A DNA stretch of 10,169 nucleotides from Candidatus Aerophobota bacterium (lineage in GTDB: Bacteria > Aerophobota > Aerophobia > Aerophobales > B3-G15). The notes below the pieces were generated by a model. It ran no database searches. It was not told where the DNA came from and was given only the letters and a program-made list of their open reading frames with translations. Made by a program: the position numbers and the translations under genes. The DNA is taken from positions 1-10,169 of the forward strand of contig JACUUP010000048.1 in NCBI GenBank assembly GCA_014859225.1, in the 5' to 3' direction. Positions 1 through 5,969 of the stretch are shown here, in pieces (position 1 is the first letter of the stretch; each line of letters begins with the position of its first letter).

Positions 1-160
1 ACTGGAGGTTACCCCACGCATGGGTCTACAAGTCATGCCCGTTTCAATATTATCTTCCTACGTTGTATTGTCCACCTCCAGTAGGACGGGCGTCTCGCCT
101 GTCCTACTGGAGGTTACCCCACGCATGGGTCTACAAGTCATGCCCGTTTCAATATTATCT
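1..160. repeat. Direct repeat pair, 55 identical bases per copy, 105-base period
   Basis: Bases 1-55 and 106-160 are identical. Both start ACTGGAGGTTACCCCACGCA and end in TTTCAATATTATCT. Similarity fades over the next dozen bases (56-67 against 161-172, about 8 of 12 matching). The first copy begins at the window edge, so the full unit probably extends to the left. Each copy also contains an imperfect inverted repeat (ACGCATG against CATGCCCGT with a two-base bulge). Open frames across the repeat are by-products of its sequence and look like no protein. The unit resembles dispersed intergenic repeats of metagenome-derived bacterial genomes; that is an impression from memory, not a search result. 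Confidence 0.9.
75..113. repeat. Strong palindromic hairpin between the repeat copies
   Basis: CCTCCAGTAGGAC (75-87) is the exact reverse complement of GTCCTACTGGAGG (101-113). Inside it, GGCG (89-92) pairs with CGCC (96-99) around a TCT loop, with a G-T wobble between the two blocks. The result is an 18-pair stem with a 3-base loop. No T-run follows the stem, so it is not a standard rho-independent terminator on either strand. Its right arm overlaps the start of the second direct-repeat copy, so hairpin and repeat look like parts of one repetitive extragenic palindrome unit. Confidence 0.85.
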
Positions 161-216
161 CCTTACATTGTTCGCTCTCTTAACAATTGTGCAAACTCAA
201 GCTCATTATGCAACCC

Positions 217-245
217 TTGACACATTTGATGAATTTTACTATCTT
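217..245 (+). promoter_or_regulatory. Putative sigma-70 promoter for the oxidoreductase/radical SAM unit
   Basis: A perfect -35 hexamer TTGACA lies at 217-222. Seventeen bases later, TATCTT (240-245) is a 4-of-6 match to the -10 consensus. The predicted transcript would start near 252 and leave a leader of about 70 bases before the ATG at 321. The perfect -35 and exact spacing support it; the weak -10 is the main doubt. The rest of the interval 161-320 shows no gene. Confidence 0.45.
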
Positions 246-320
246 TGACCATGGAGGTGCTTGTAAAGGAAAGTATTAAAAAAGTGTTGGGGTTGTGAAA
301 ATTAGCATAAAGGGGAATAA

Positions 321-1325
321 ATGGCAGATGTTAAGATAGGACTCATTGGGCTTGGAAGATGGGGTGAGCTGGAACTTTCTGCCTTTTCCACTTTTCCCTA
401 TGTTGATGTTGTGGCTGTTTGCTCCCGCAGTGAGAAAAGATGCAGGGAAATTTGTAAAAGATACCGCATCAAAAAGTTCTACCTGGAATTTAACGAAATA
501 GTTAAAGACCCCGAAATTCAGGCTATAGTTGTATCTACTGAACCTGAAAGACACATAGAGCCAACACTTGCCGCCCTTGAAGCCGGAAAAAATGTTCTAA
601 CAGAAAAGCCGCTTGCTCTCAATCTGAAGGATATTGACAGAATTATTCAGAAAGTTAAAGAAAGGAAAGATACTATCTTTATGGTAGGACATACCCTCCA
701 CTTTGACCTTCGTTACGAGATGCTGAAAGAGAGGATAAAGAAAAAAGAGCTGGGGAAAGTTGTTTCTATTTACAGCAGGAGGAATGTAGCAAAAGATACT
801 TTTGAGAGACACGCAAGATATAATCCTATGCTGGAGACAGGAGTTCATGAGATTGACCTTGCCCGCTGGTATATGGAGGATGAGGTTAAAAAAGTATATG
901 CAAAAAAAATCAATGTATTGAATCCAAAAATCCCTGATACCTACTGGGTGGTTTTGACTTTCTCCGGTGGGAAAATTGCAGTAATTGAAACCTCCTGGTT
1001 AATTCCCAGAGGCTCACCCCTCTGGATTAGCTCAACCGTGGAGGTAATAGGGACAAAAGGAATTGCTTACATAGACTCACCAGGCGATAGCATCTCCATT
1101 TGGGACGAGCAAAAAACTGAATATCCCGATGTTTTCCTCTGGCCAACCGTTGATGAGCATACCCTGGGAGCACTTCGCAGAATGCTTGAGTATTTTAGCT
1201 TATGCGTGTTAAAAAAAGAACCGCAAACCAAAATATCTCCGAATGATGCCCGAGAATCCATAAGAATAGCTCTTGCCGCCATTGAATCTGCACAAAAAGA
1301 AAAAGAAATATCCCTGCAGGATTAG
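321..1325 (+). CDS. Gfo/Idh/MocA family NAD(P)-dependent oxidoreductase
   Basis: A 334-residue protein with the layout of the Gfo/Idh/MocA family, cytosolic enzymes that oxidise or reduce sugars, nucleotide sugars or inositols with NAD(P). The N-terminal Rossmann domain carries the dinucleotide loop GLGRWG (residues 10-15). The family signature EKP is at 95-97, and the substrate-domain motif GVHEIDL at 174-180 supplies the expected catalytic His176 and Asp179. Length is normal for the family. The ATG at 321 is preceded by AAAGGGGA (309-316) at good spacing. It is the first gene of a + strand pair, 18 bases ahead of a radical SAM gene. The substrate cannot be read from sequence; a nucleotide-sugar dehydrogenase is possible but unproven. 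No signal peptide is visible. Confidence 0.9.
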   Translation: MADVKIGLIGLGRWGELELSAFSTFPYVDVVAVCSRSEKRCREICKRYRIKKFYLEFNEIVKDPEIQAIVVSTEPERHIEPTLAALEAGKNVLTEKPLALNLKDIDRIIQKVKERKDTIFMVGHTLHFDLRYEMLKERIKKKELGKVVSIYSRRNVAKDTFERHARYNPMLETGVHEIDLARWYMEDEVKKVYAKKINVLNPKIPDTYWVVLTFSGGKIAVIETSWLIPRGSPLWISSTVEVIGTKGIAYIDSPGDSISIWDEQKTEYPDVFLWPTVDEHTLGALRRMLEYFSLCVLKKEPQTKISPNDARESIRIALAAIESAQKEKEISLQD

Positions 1326-1343
1326 ATTCAAAAATTATGCAAA

Positions 1344-2690
1344 ATGAATATCCTGTTGATTAATCCCTGGATTTATGATTTTGCTGCTTATGATTTATGG
1401 CTAAAACCCCTGGGGCTACTCCAAATTGCCTCTTTTTTAGAGAGATTTCGCCATAAGGTATCCCTGATAAACTGCCTTGACAGACACCATCCCCTTCTTG
1501 AACAAAGATATAAAAAACTTCCCCTTTCTCGCAAATTTGACTGTGGAAAATTTTTCTTCCAGGAGGTTGAAAAACCCGCTGTTTTAAAAGATGTGCCTCG
1601 CAGATACAAAAGATATGGAATACCTCCGGATATATTTGAACAGGAGCTTTCTCGGATGAAACCTCCGGATTTAGTTGGCATAACCTCCGGTATGACCTAC
1701 TGGTATCCCGGAGTATTTGAGGTTATAAAAAGGGTAAAAGAAAACTTCCCTTCCGTTCCTGTTGTCCTGGGAGGCATTTATGCAACTTTGTGCTCTGAAC
1801 ATGCCAGAAACTTCTCCGGAGCAGATTATTTTGTAGAAGGAGAGGGTGAAATTGCTGTGCTTAAGATAATAGATAAACTCCAGGGTGTAAAAAGAGACTA
1901 TTCAGATATAACTTTACAAAGAATAAAAGAGGATATTATCCCTGCCTATCACCTTATTCCCCATGCAAAATCAGCAGCAATCCTTACCTCAAGGGGCTGT
2001 CCTTTCAGATGTAGTTACTGCGCATCACCTGTTCTTAACAGGGACATCTTTGTCCAGGAGAAAAGTCAAAAAGTTTTAAAAAAGATAGAGTATCTTGTAA
2101 GAGAGTTTAGAATTAAAGATATTGCCTTCTACGATGATGCTCTCCTGGTAAATGCTAAAAACCATATAATTCCAATTCTTGAGGGAATTATAAAAAAGTT
2201 AAAAGGAAAGGTTAGATTTCATACTCCCAATGGACTGCATGTAAGGTTTATAGATAAAAAAATAGCAAAACTTTTTTATTCTGCTAACTTTAAAACGATT
2301 AGATTATCCTTTGAATCAACCGCAGATGAGACCCAGAAAATCTCTTCCTACAAAGCAAGCAGGCAGAATCTAACAGGAGTTATAGAAAATTTATCCTCTG
2401 CCGGATATAAAAAAGAAGATATCGGTGTCTATATACTGGTTGGACTTTCACACCAGAGAATGGATGAGGTGATAGAAAGTATCAAGTTTGTCAAAAGTAA
2501 GGGTGTAAAGGCAAAAATAGCAGAGTTTTCACCCATTCCAGGGACAGTTGAGTTTGAAAAAGCTCTAACAAAATCTTCCCTGCCACTTCAGGAAGAGCCT
2601 CTTTTGCACAACAACTTATGTTTTTATCTCTGGAATAAAAACATAAGCTACGAAGAGCTTTGTAAGATAAAAAATCTAACTAAAGGATAA
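1344..2690 (+). CDS. B12-binding-domain radical SAM protein, substrate unknown
   Basis: A 448-residue protein with an N-terminal cobalamin-binding-type Rossmann domain (about residues 1-180) and a radical SAM domain (about 210-400). The first domain starts with NILLINPW and shows VVLGGIYATL (140-149) and DYFVEGEGE (161-169), typical of B12-type radical SAM proteins. The cluster motif is CPFRCSYC, with Cys219, Cys223 and Cys226 as the expected CX3CX2C ligands of the SAM-cleaving [4Fe-4S] cluster. The stretch DVPRRYKRYGIPP (83-95) followed by SGMTYWYPG (115-123) recurs, as I remember, in a conserved anaerobe subfamily without an assigned reaction. The start lacks a clear Shine-Dalgarno site, so coupling to the gene 18 bases upstream is likely. 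Methylation or rearrangement chemistry is family-level inference only. Confidence 0.88.
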   Translation: MNILLINPWIYDFAAYDLWLKPLGLLQIASFLERFRHKVSLINCLDRHHPLLEQRYKKLPLSRKFDCGKFFFQEVEKPAVLKDVPRRYKRYGIPPDIFEQELSRMKPPDLVGITSGMTYWYPGVFEVIKRVKENFPSVPVVLGGIYATLCSEHARNFSGADYFVEGEGEIAVLKIIDKLQGVKRDYSDITLQRIKEDIIPAYHLIPHAKSAAILTSRGCPFRCSYCASPVLNRDIFVQEKSQKVLKKIEYLVREFRIKDIAFYDDALLVNAKNHIIPILEGIIKKLKGKVRFHTPNGLHVRFIDKKIAKLFYSANFKTIRLSFESTADETQKISSYKASRQNLTGVIENLSSAGYKKEDIGVYILVGLSHQRMDEVIESIKFVKSKGVKAKIAEFSPIPGTVEFEKALTKSSLPLQEEPLLHNNLCFYLWNKNISYEELCKIKNLTKG

Positions 2691-2703
2691 AAGTTATCTT
2701 TTA
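2681..2703. terminator. Small A+T-rich hairpin spanning both convergent stop codons
   Basis: TAAAGGATAA (2681-2690) pairs with TTATCTTTTA (2694-2703) around an AAG loop, giving nine Watson-Crick pairs and one G-T. The stem contains the stop codons of both converging genes. It is weak in G+C and lacks a proper T-run, so a bidirectional terminator role is only a possibility; no better terminator is seen at this junction. Confidence 0.2.
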
Positions 2704-4034
2704 ACAAGAAGAATGCGCAGGTCCATAACATTGGTTTGGGTAGGACCTGTTACAAAAAGACCTCCTACTTTTTTAAAAAAGTTGTAAGAGTTATTATTCG
2801 CTAAAAACTCAGAAGGCAAGATACCCATATTTTTTGCCTTTTTTAGGATAGAGCCTGAGGCAAAAGCTCCTGCCGCATCAGTTGGTCCATCTGTTCCATC
2901 GGTGCCCGCACAAAGGATTAAAGTATCCTGTATATCTTGCATTTCCATGCAAGCTACAAGGGAAAACTCCTGACATCTTCCACCCAACCCCCTTCCTTTT
3001 ACCTTGACCGTTGTCTCTCCACCGGAAAGAATGCAGGCTGGGGGTGGAATAGGGTTACCCGATGATTTAATCTCCTTTGCCAGGGCAACATGGAACTTTG
3101 CCGCTTCTCCTGTGTCCCCCTCAATAAAGGATGATAAAATAAGACAGTTGTATCCTGATTTTTCTGCCTTATCCTTCGCTGCCTTTAAGGCAAGAACATT
3201 ACTTCCTACGATTAAGTTATCCACCCGCTCAAATGCAACATCTTTTATTTTGGGAGTCTCTTGAATTTTTCCCTCAAGACCTTCCTTTAGATATTTTTTT
3301 ACCGACTCAGGAAGCTTGGATAAAAGAGCATATTTTTCCATTATCCTCCAGCAATCATAAAATGTAGTATCATCTGGAACTGTTGGACCTGAGGCAATTG
3401 TATCCAATCTATCCCCTACTACATCAGAGAGAATAAGGCTTTGAAGATGAGCAGGATAGATAGCCCTTGCCAGTTGTCCGCCTTTCATCCGGGAAAGGTG
3501 CTTCCTTATAGTATTAATCTCTTCAATGGAAGCTCCACAAGCTAAAAGGAGTCGGGTAACTTTTTGTTTTTCCTCCAGGCTAATACCTTCAACCGGAGCA
3601 GGAAGCAAAGCTGAGCCTCCGCCTGAGATGAGGCAGATAACAAGGTCACCCTCACCTGTTTTTTCAAGTAGAGAGATAATCTGCTGGGCAGCCCTCAGAC
3701 CCTCTTTGTCTGGAATGGGGTGGGATGATTCTAAAACTTCTACTTTTTCAAGCTCTCCTCCATGACCATATTTTACAACCACAATCCCCCGGGTTATCTC
3801 ATCTCCTAAAATCTCCTCCATAGCCTTTGCCATAGGAAAACCGGCTTTTCCTACTCCTATGATAAAAATTCGCTTAAACTTGCTCAGGCTGTATTTTTTC
3901 TCTCCAACTGTCAGAACATCCTGTTCTCTTTTCACATATCTTTTAACAGCCATATATGGGTCAACCGCAGCAACAGCTGCAAAAAAGATAGACTTAGCCA
4001 CCTCAGCTAAATTATTTTCCATGACGCAACACAT
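2694..4034 (-). CDS. gckA: Glycerate 2-kinase (MOFRL family)
   Basis: A 446-residue cytosolic kinase of the class II glycerate kinase family, which makes 2-phosphoglycerate from D-glycerate and ATP and so feeds glycerate from serine or glyoxylate routes into lower glycolysis. The N-terminal domain shows GVGKAG (60-65), SGGGSALLPAP (137-147), the NTIRKHLSRMKGGQLA block (174-189) and SDVVGDRLDTIASGPT (203-218). The C-terminal MOFRL part shows GTDGTDGPTDAAGA (377-390) and ends with a GLFVTGPTQTNVMDL block (425-439). Length is normal. The first ATG is chosen because AGGGAGA lies 6 bases upstream; the second ATG, four codons in, would sit too far away. It is the last gene of the - strand unit, downstream of galU and an inserted palindromic element that ends 24 bases before its start. 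Confidence 0.92.
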   Translation of the reverse strand: MCCVMENNLAEVAKSIFFAAVAAVDPYMAVKRYVKREQDVLTVGEKKYSLSKFKRIFIIGVGKAGFPMAKAMEEILGDEITRGIVVVKYGHGGELEKVEVLESSHPIPDKEGLRAAQQIISLLEKTGEGDLVICLISGGGSALLPAPVEGISLEEKQKVTRLLLACGASIEEINTIRKHLSRMKGGQLARAIYPAHLQSLILSDVVGDRLDTIASGPTVPDDTTFYDCWRIMEKYALLSKLPESVKKYLKEGLEGKIQETPKIKDVAFERVDNLIVGSNVLALKAAKDKAEKSGYNCLILSSFIEGDTGEAAKFHVALAKEIKSSGNPIPPPACILSGGETTVKVKGRGLGGRCQEFSLVACMEMQDIQDTLILCAGTDGTDGPTDAAGAFASGSILKKAKNMGILPSEFLANNNSYNFFKKVGGLFVTGPTQTNVMDLRILLVKR

Positions 4035-4045
4035 AAACTTTCTCC

Positions 4046-4061
4046 CTCAATGGCTCAATGG
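4046..4061. repeat. 8-base tandem duplication at the element's left edge
   Basis: CTCAATGG occurs twice in tandem (4046-4053 and 4054-4061). The second copy runs three bases into the left arm of the palindromic element. It lies just upstream of, on the - strand, the Shine-Dalgarno site of the glycerate kinase gene. It may be a scar of insertion or slippage; no matching copy is seen at the right edge. Confidence 0.6.
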
Positions 4062-4183
4062 GGTCAGGTCTTGCAATATCACATTTTCAATAGTGATAGC
4101 TATGCTCTTGAACCTTTGATATAAAACACGTTAATTCTCTGAAGCATACTTTCTATTATGTGATATTGCAAGACCTGACCCCA
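4059..4183. mobile_element. REPIN/MITE-like palindromic element with 26-base inverted arms
   Basis: The left arm (4059-4084) begins TGGGGTCAGGTCTTGCAATA and is the exact reverse complement of the right arm (4158-4183). The 73 bases between the arms have no credible gene but contain further pairing (AATAG 4089-4093 with CTATT 4153-4157, and TATGCT 4101-4106 with AGCATA 4143-4148), so the whole 125 bases can fold into one long imperfect hairpin. No target-site duplication flanks both ends. The size and paired inverted ends fit a REPIN or other non-autonomous element moved in trans. Similar arm sequences near REP-associated tyrosine transposases are recalled from memory, not checked. The right arm is inside the galU reading frame. 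Confidence 0.8.
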
Positions 4184-5040
4184 CCTCTTAGATAATCTTT
4201 AAGCGGGGGACCAAGCTCTTCATCTTTCAGGGCATATTCTATATTTGCCTTTAACCAGCCAATTTTAGAGCCAACATCATGATGTTTTCCTTCTATAAGG
4301 CAGGCGTAAATAGGCTTTTTCTTTGCCAGGCTGAAGATACCATCCACCAACCAAAGCTCATTATCCTTCCCCGGGGAAGTTTTCTTCAGGGCATCAAATA
4401 TATCAGAAGTTAATATATAGCCTCCCAGGGAGGCAATGCGGGAGGGAGCTTTTTTTGGGCCTGGTTTTTCCACAATACTTTTAACTTTAAGAACATTTTT
4501 CTCTATTTTTTCTCCATCAATTATACCATATTTTTTTGTTCCCTCATCATCCACAGGATATGCAGTAAGCACAGAATGCCCGTAGCGCTCATAAACATCT
4601 ATAAGCTGTTTTAGACGGGGCTCGTTGCTTTCCACCACATCATCTCCCCAGATGACGGCAAAAGGCTCATCATTTCCGATGAGAGGCTGTGCATTAAGAA
4701 CAGGTGTTCCGTTACCGTAAGGTCCTTTTTGCCTTATATAAACAAAATCAGCCATCCGGGAAAGCTCTTTTAGCTTGCGCAAAAGAGTAAGCTTTCCTAC
4801 AGACTCAAGATGCTGCTCTAAATCAGTATTACGCTCAAAATAATCCTCTATCTCCTTTTTGTCCTTAGAAGTTACAAAAATTACCGTTTGTATGCCTGAG
4901 GCTACAGCCTCTTCAACTATATACTGAATAGTTGGCTTATCAACAATAGGAAGCATCTCCTTGGGAACTGTTTTTGTAACAGGGAGAAAACGCGTGCCAA
5001 AACCGGCCACCGGTATAACAATTTTTCTTACCTTGCTCAT
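4156..5040 (-). CDS. galU: UTP--glucose-1-phosphate uridylyltransferase, C-terminus rewritten by insertion
   Basis: A 294-residue nucleotidyltransferase that makes UDP-glucose from UTP and glucose 1-phosphate for polysaccharide, glycolipid or nucleotide-sugar synthesis. The N-terminal nucleotide loop is AGFGTRFLP (12-20), followed by PKEMLP (26-31). Further family sites are GPYGNGTP (106-113), GDD (132-134), EKPGP (191-195), LGGYIL (205-210) and DVGSK (255-259), with the usual helix ending near ANIEYAL (265-271). GPYGNGTP replaces the GPLGLGHA type of enteric GalU; I recall it as common in other uncultured bacteria. Residues 287-294 and the stop codon are encoded by the arm of the palindromic element, beyond the catalytic core, so activity is probably kept. 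The start has AAGGGGGG upstream. It lies 21 bases after the ThiF-like gene. Confidence 0.91.
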   Translation of the reverse strand: MSKVRKIVIPVAGFGTRFLPVTKTVPKEMLPIVDKPTIQYIVEEAVASGIQTVIFVTSKDKKEIEDYFERNTDLEQHLESVGKLTLLRKLKELSRMADFVYIRQKGPYGNGTPVLNAQPLIGNDEPFAVIWGDDVVESNEPRLKQLIDVYERYGHSVLTAYPVDDEGTKKYGIIDGEKIEKNVLKVKSIVEKPGPKKAPSRIASLGGYILTSDIFDALKKTSPGKDNELWLVDGIFSLAKKKPIYACLIEGKHHDVGSKIGWLKANIEYALKDEELGPPLKDYLRGGVRSCNIT

Positions 5041-5061
5041 TTTTTGCCCCCCTTATCAAAA

Positions 5062-5808
5062 TTATAAGCTCAGAAGCGTAAAATTTCTTTTGCTACAAAC
5101 CGGACAATCCTCTCTTTTTTTAATCTTTATTTTTTGAAAAATTCCTCTCCACAAATCAATGTAAATGAGGTCTTTGTTTATATCAGGGCTTTTAGTTATA
5201 ATTTTAAATGCCTCGGTCGCCTGAATTGATGCAATAAGGGCAGGGATAGTGTTGATTATAGGAATTGGACCTTCAGGAGGAGGAAAGCAATCTACCAGGC
5301 ACCTGTAACAGGCAGTTTCTCCAGGCATTATATTCATGCTCATGCCAACACTCTCACAAACAGCTCCCTGTATCCAAGGAAGACTGTGCTTGACGCAAGC
5401 CTCATTTATCAAAAGGCGGGTCTGAATGTTATCCGTTCCATCCAGAACAAGTTCCACATCCCCGATAAGAGTCTCTATATTCTCAGAGCTAACCTCAAAC
5501 ACAAAGGCTTCTATCTGACAGTCTGAGTTAATCTTTTTTAGCTTCTGGAAAGCAGCCTCTGCCTTGGGAAGAGATTTTCTTGCATCTTCCTCATCGTACA
5601 AAATTTGTCTTTGCAGGTCAGGTAACTGAACGATATCTTTATCTACAATCTTAACTTTTCCAACACCTGCTCTTACAAGATGAGTTGCTAAGTTACATCC
5701 AAGTCCTCCACATCCAACTATCAAAACCGATGCTTTTGTTAGTTTTTCCTGCCCCTTCTCACCTATTAAGGGCAAAATAATTTGTCTTTGATAACGAGTA
5801 AGGTCCAT
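5062..5808 (-). CDS. ThiF/MoeB/HesA-family E1-like adenylyltransferase
   Basis: A 248-residue E1-like protein of the family that adenylates the C-terminal glycine of small sulfur carriers (ThiS, MoaD or similar) with ATP, for thiamine, molybdopterin or cysteine synthesis. It opens with RYQRQIILP (5-13), then the nucleotide loop GCGGLG (32-37), DKDIVQLPDLQRQ (56-68) and DGTDN (123-127). Zinc ligands are likely Cys167/Cys170 (CYRC) and Cys235/Cys238 (CPVC). Two departures are visible: Asp64 where Asn usually precedes LQRQ, and no cysteine in the crossover segment GPIPIINTIPALIAS (180-194), where MoeB and ThiF carry one. No sulfur-carrier gene is in the window, so the pathway is unknown. GAGGTG lies upstream of the ATG. 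First gene of the - strand unit. Confidence 0.86.
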   Translation of the reverse strand: MDLTRYQRQIILPLIGEKGQEKLTKASVLIVGCGGLGCNLATHLVRAGVGKVKIVDKDIVQLPDLQRQILYDEEDARKSLPKAEAAFQKLKKINSDCQIEAFVFEVSSENIETLIGDVELVLDGTDNIQTRLLINEACVKHSLPWIQGAVCESVGMSMNIMPGETACYRCLVDCFPPPEGPIPIINTIPALIASIQATEAFKIITKSPDINKDLIYIDLWRGIFQKIKIKKREDCPVCSKRNFTLLSL

Positions 5809-5845
5809 TTGTCACCTCAAGATTCAGATACTCAATTACAATTGC

Positions 5846-5874
5846 ATTTTAACAAAAAAAGGTTGGAAGGTCAA
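5846..5874 (-). promoter_or_regulatory. Near-consensus promoter for the ThiF-like/galU/gckA unit
   Basis: Read on the - strand, TTGACC (5874-5869, 5 of 6) and TAAAAT (5851-5846, 5 of 6) are separated by exactly 17 bases. The predicted start near 5839 leaves a leader of about 30 bases before the ATG at 5808. A small palindrome, CAATT-AC-AATTG (5833-5844), is centred on that predicted start and could be an operator. No internal promoter for galU is obvious. Confidence 0.65.
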
Positions 5875-5886
5875 AAAAGAAAAAAT

Positions 5887-5930
5887 TTTTCAGGAAACTG
5901 GATGATGCGTTTCTTGTCTTTTCCTGAAAA
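5887..5930. promoter_or_regulatory. 11-base inverted repeat in the divergent promoter region, possible operator
   Basis: TTTTCAGGAAA (5887-5897) is the exact reverse complement of TTTCCTGAAAA (5920-5930), with 22 bases between. The left arm lies just upstream of the -35 of the - strand promoter. The right arm fills most of the -35/-10 spacer of the + strand promoter. A repressor bound there would block rnfC expression and might also touch the divergent unit. The binding protein is unknown. Confidence 0.45.
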
Positions 5931-5941
5931 TTTGATAGAAT
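5914..5941 (+). promoter_or_regulatory. Extended -10 promoter for the rnfC gene train
   Basis: TTGTCT (5914-5919, 4 of 6) and TAGAAT (5936-5941, 5 of 6) are 16 bases apart, and TG one base before the -10 (5933-5934) forms an extended -10 element. The predicted start near 5948 leaves a leader of about 22 bases, containing the AAGGAG ribosome site (5959-5964) of the gene at 5970. All five + strand genes downstream could be read from it. Confidence 0.55.
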
Positions 5942-5969
5942 CATCAGATAACTTTGGAAAGGAGCCACT

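Noticed and set aside
75-113. Rho-independent terminator of a gene left of the window.
   Set aside because: The stem is strong but no T-run follows on either strand, and the hairpin is embedded in the repeat unit.
1-160. CRISPR array, because a sequence resembling a repeat end (GTTTCAATATTATCT) recurs.
   Set aside because: Only two copies are visible, the identical block is 55 bases and the gap 50, and the gap holds a palindrome that overlaps the repeat. CRISPR repeats are shorter and spacers lack such structure. No cas gene is present.
20-248. Two small + strand open frames of 66 and 61 codons.
   Set aside because: They run through the direct repeats, so their peptides are internally duplicated repeat translations, with no good ribosome site and no resemblance to a protein.
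251-298. A 15-codon frame (ATG at 251, TGA at 296) in the leader of the oxidoreductase gene, as a possible leader peptide.
   Set aside because: No Shine-Dalgarno site precedes it, there is no run of regulatory codons and no attenuator hairpin follows.
3859-4119. A + strand frame of 86 codons entering the palindromic element.
   Set aside because: It is antisense to the well-supported glycerate kinase start region and continues into the element arm; the peptide has no recognisable motif.
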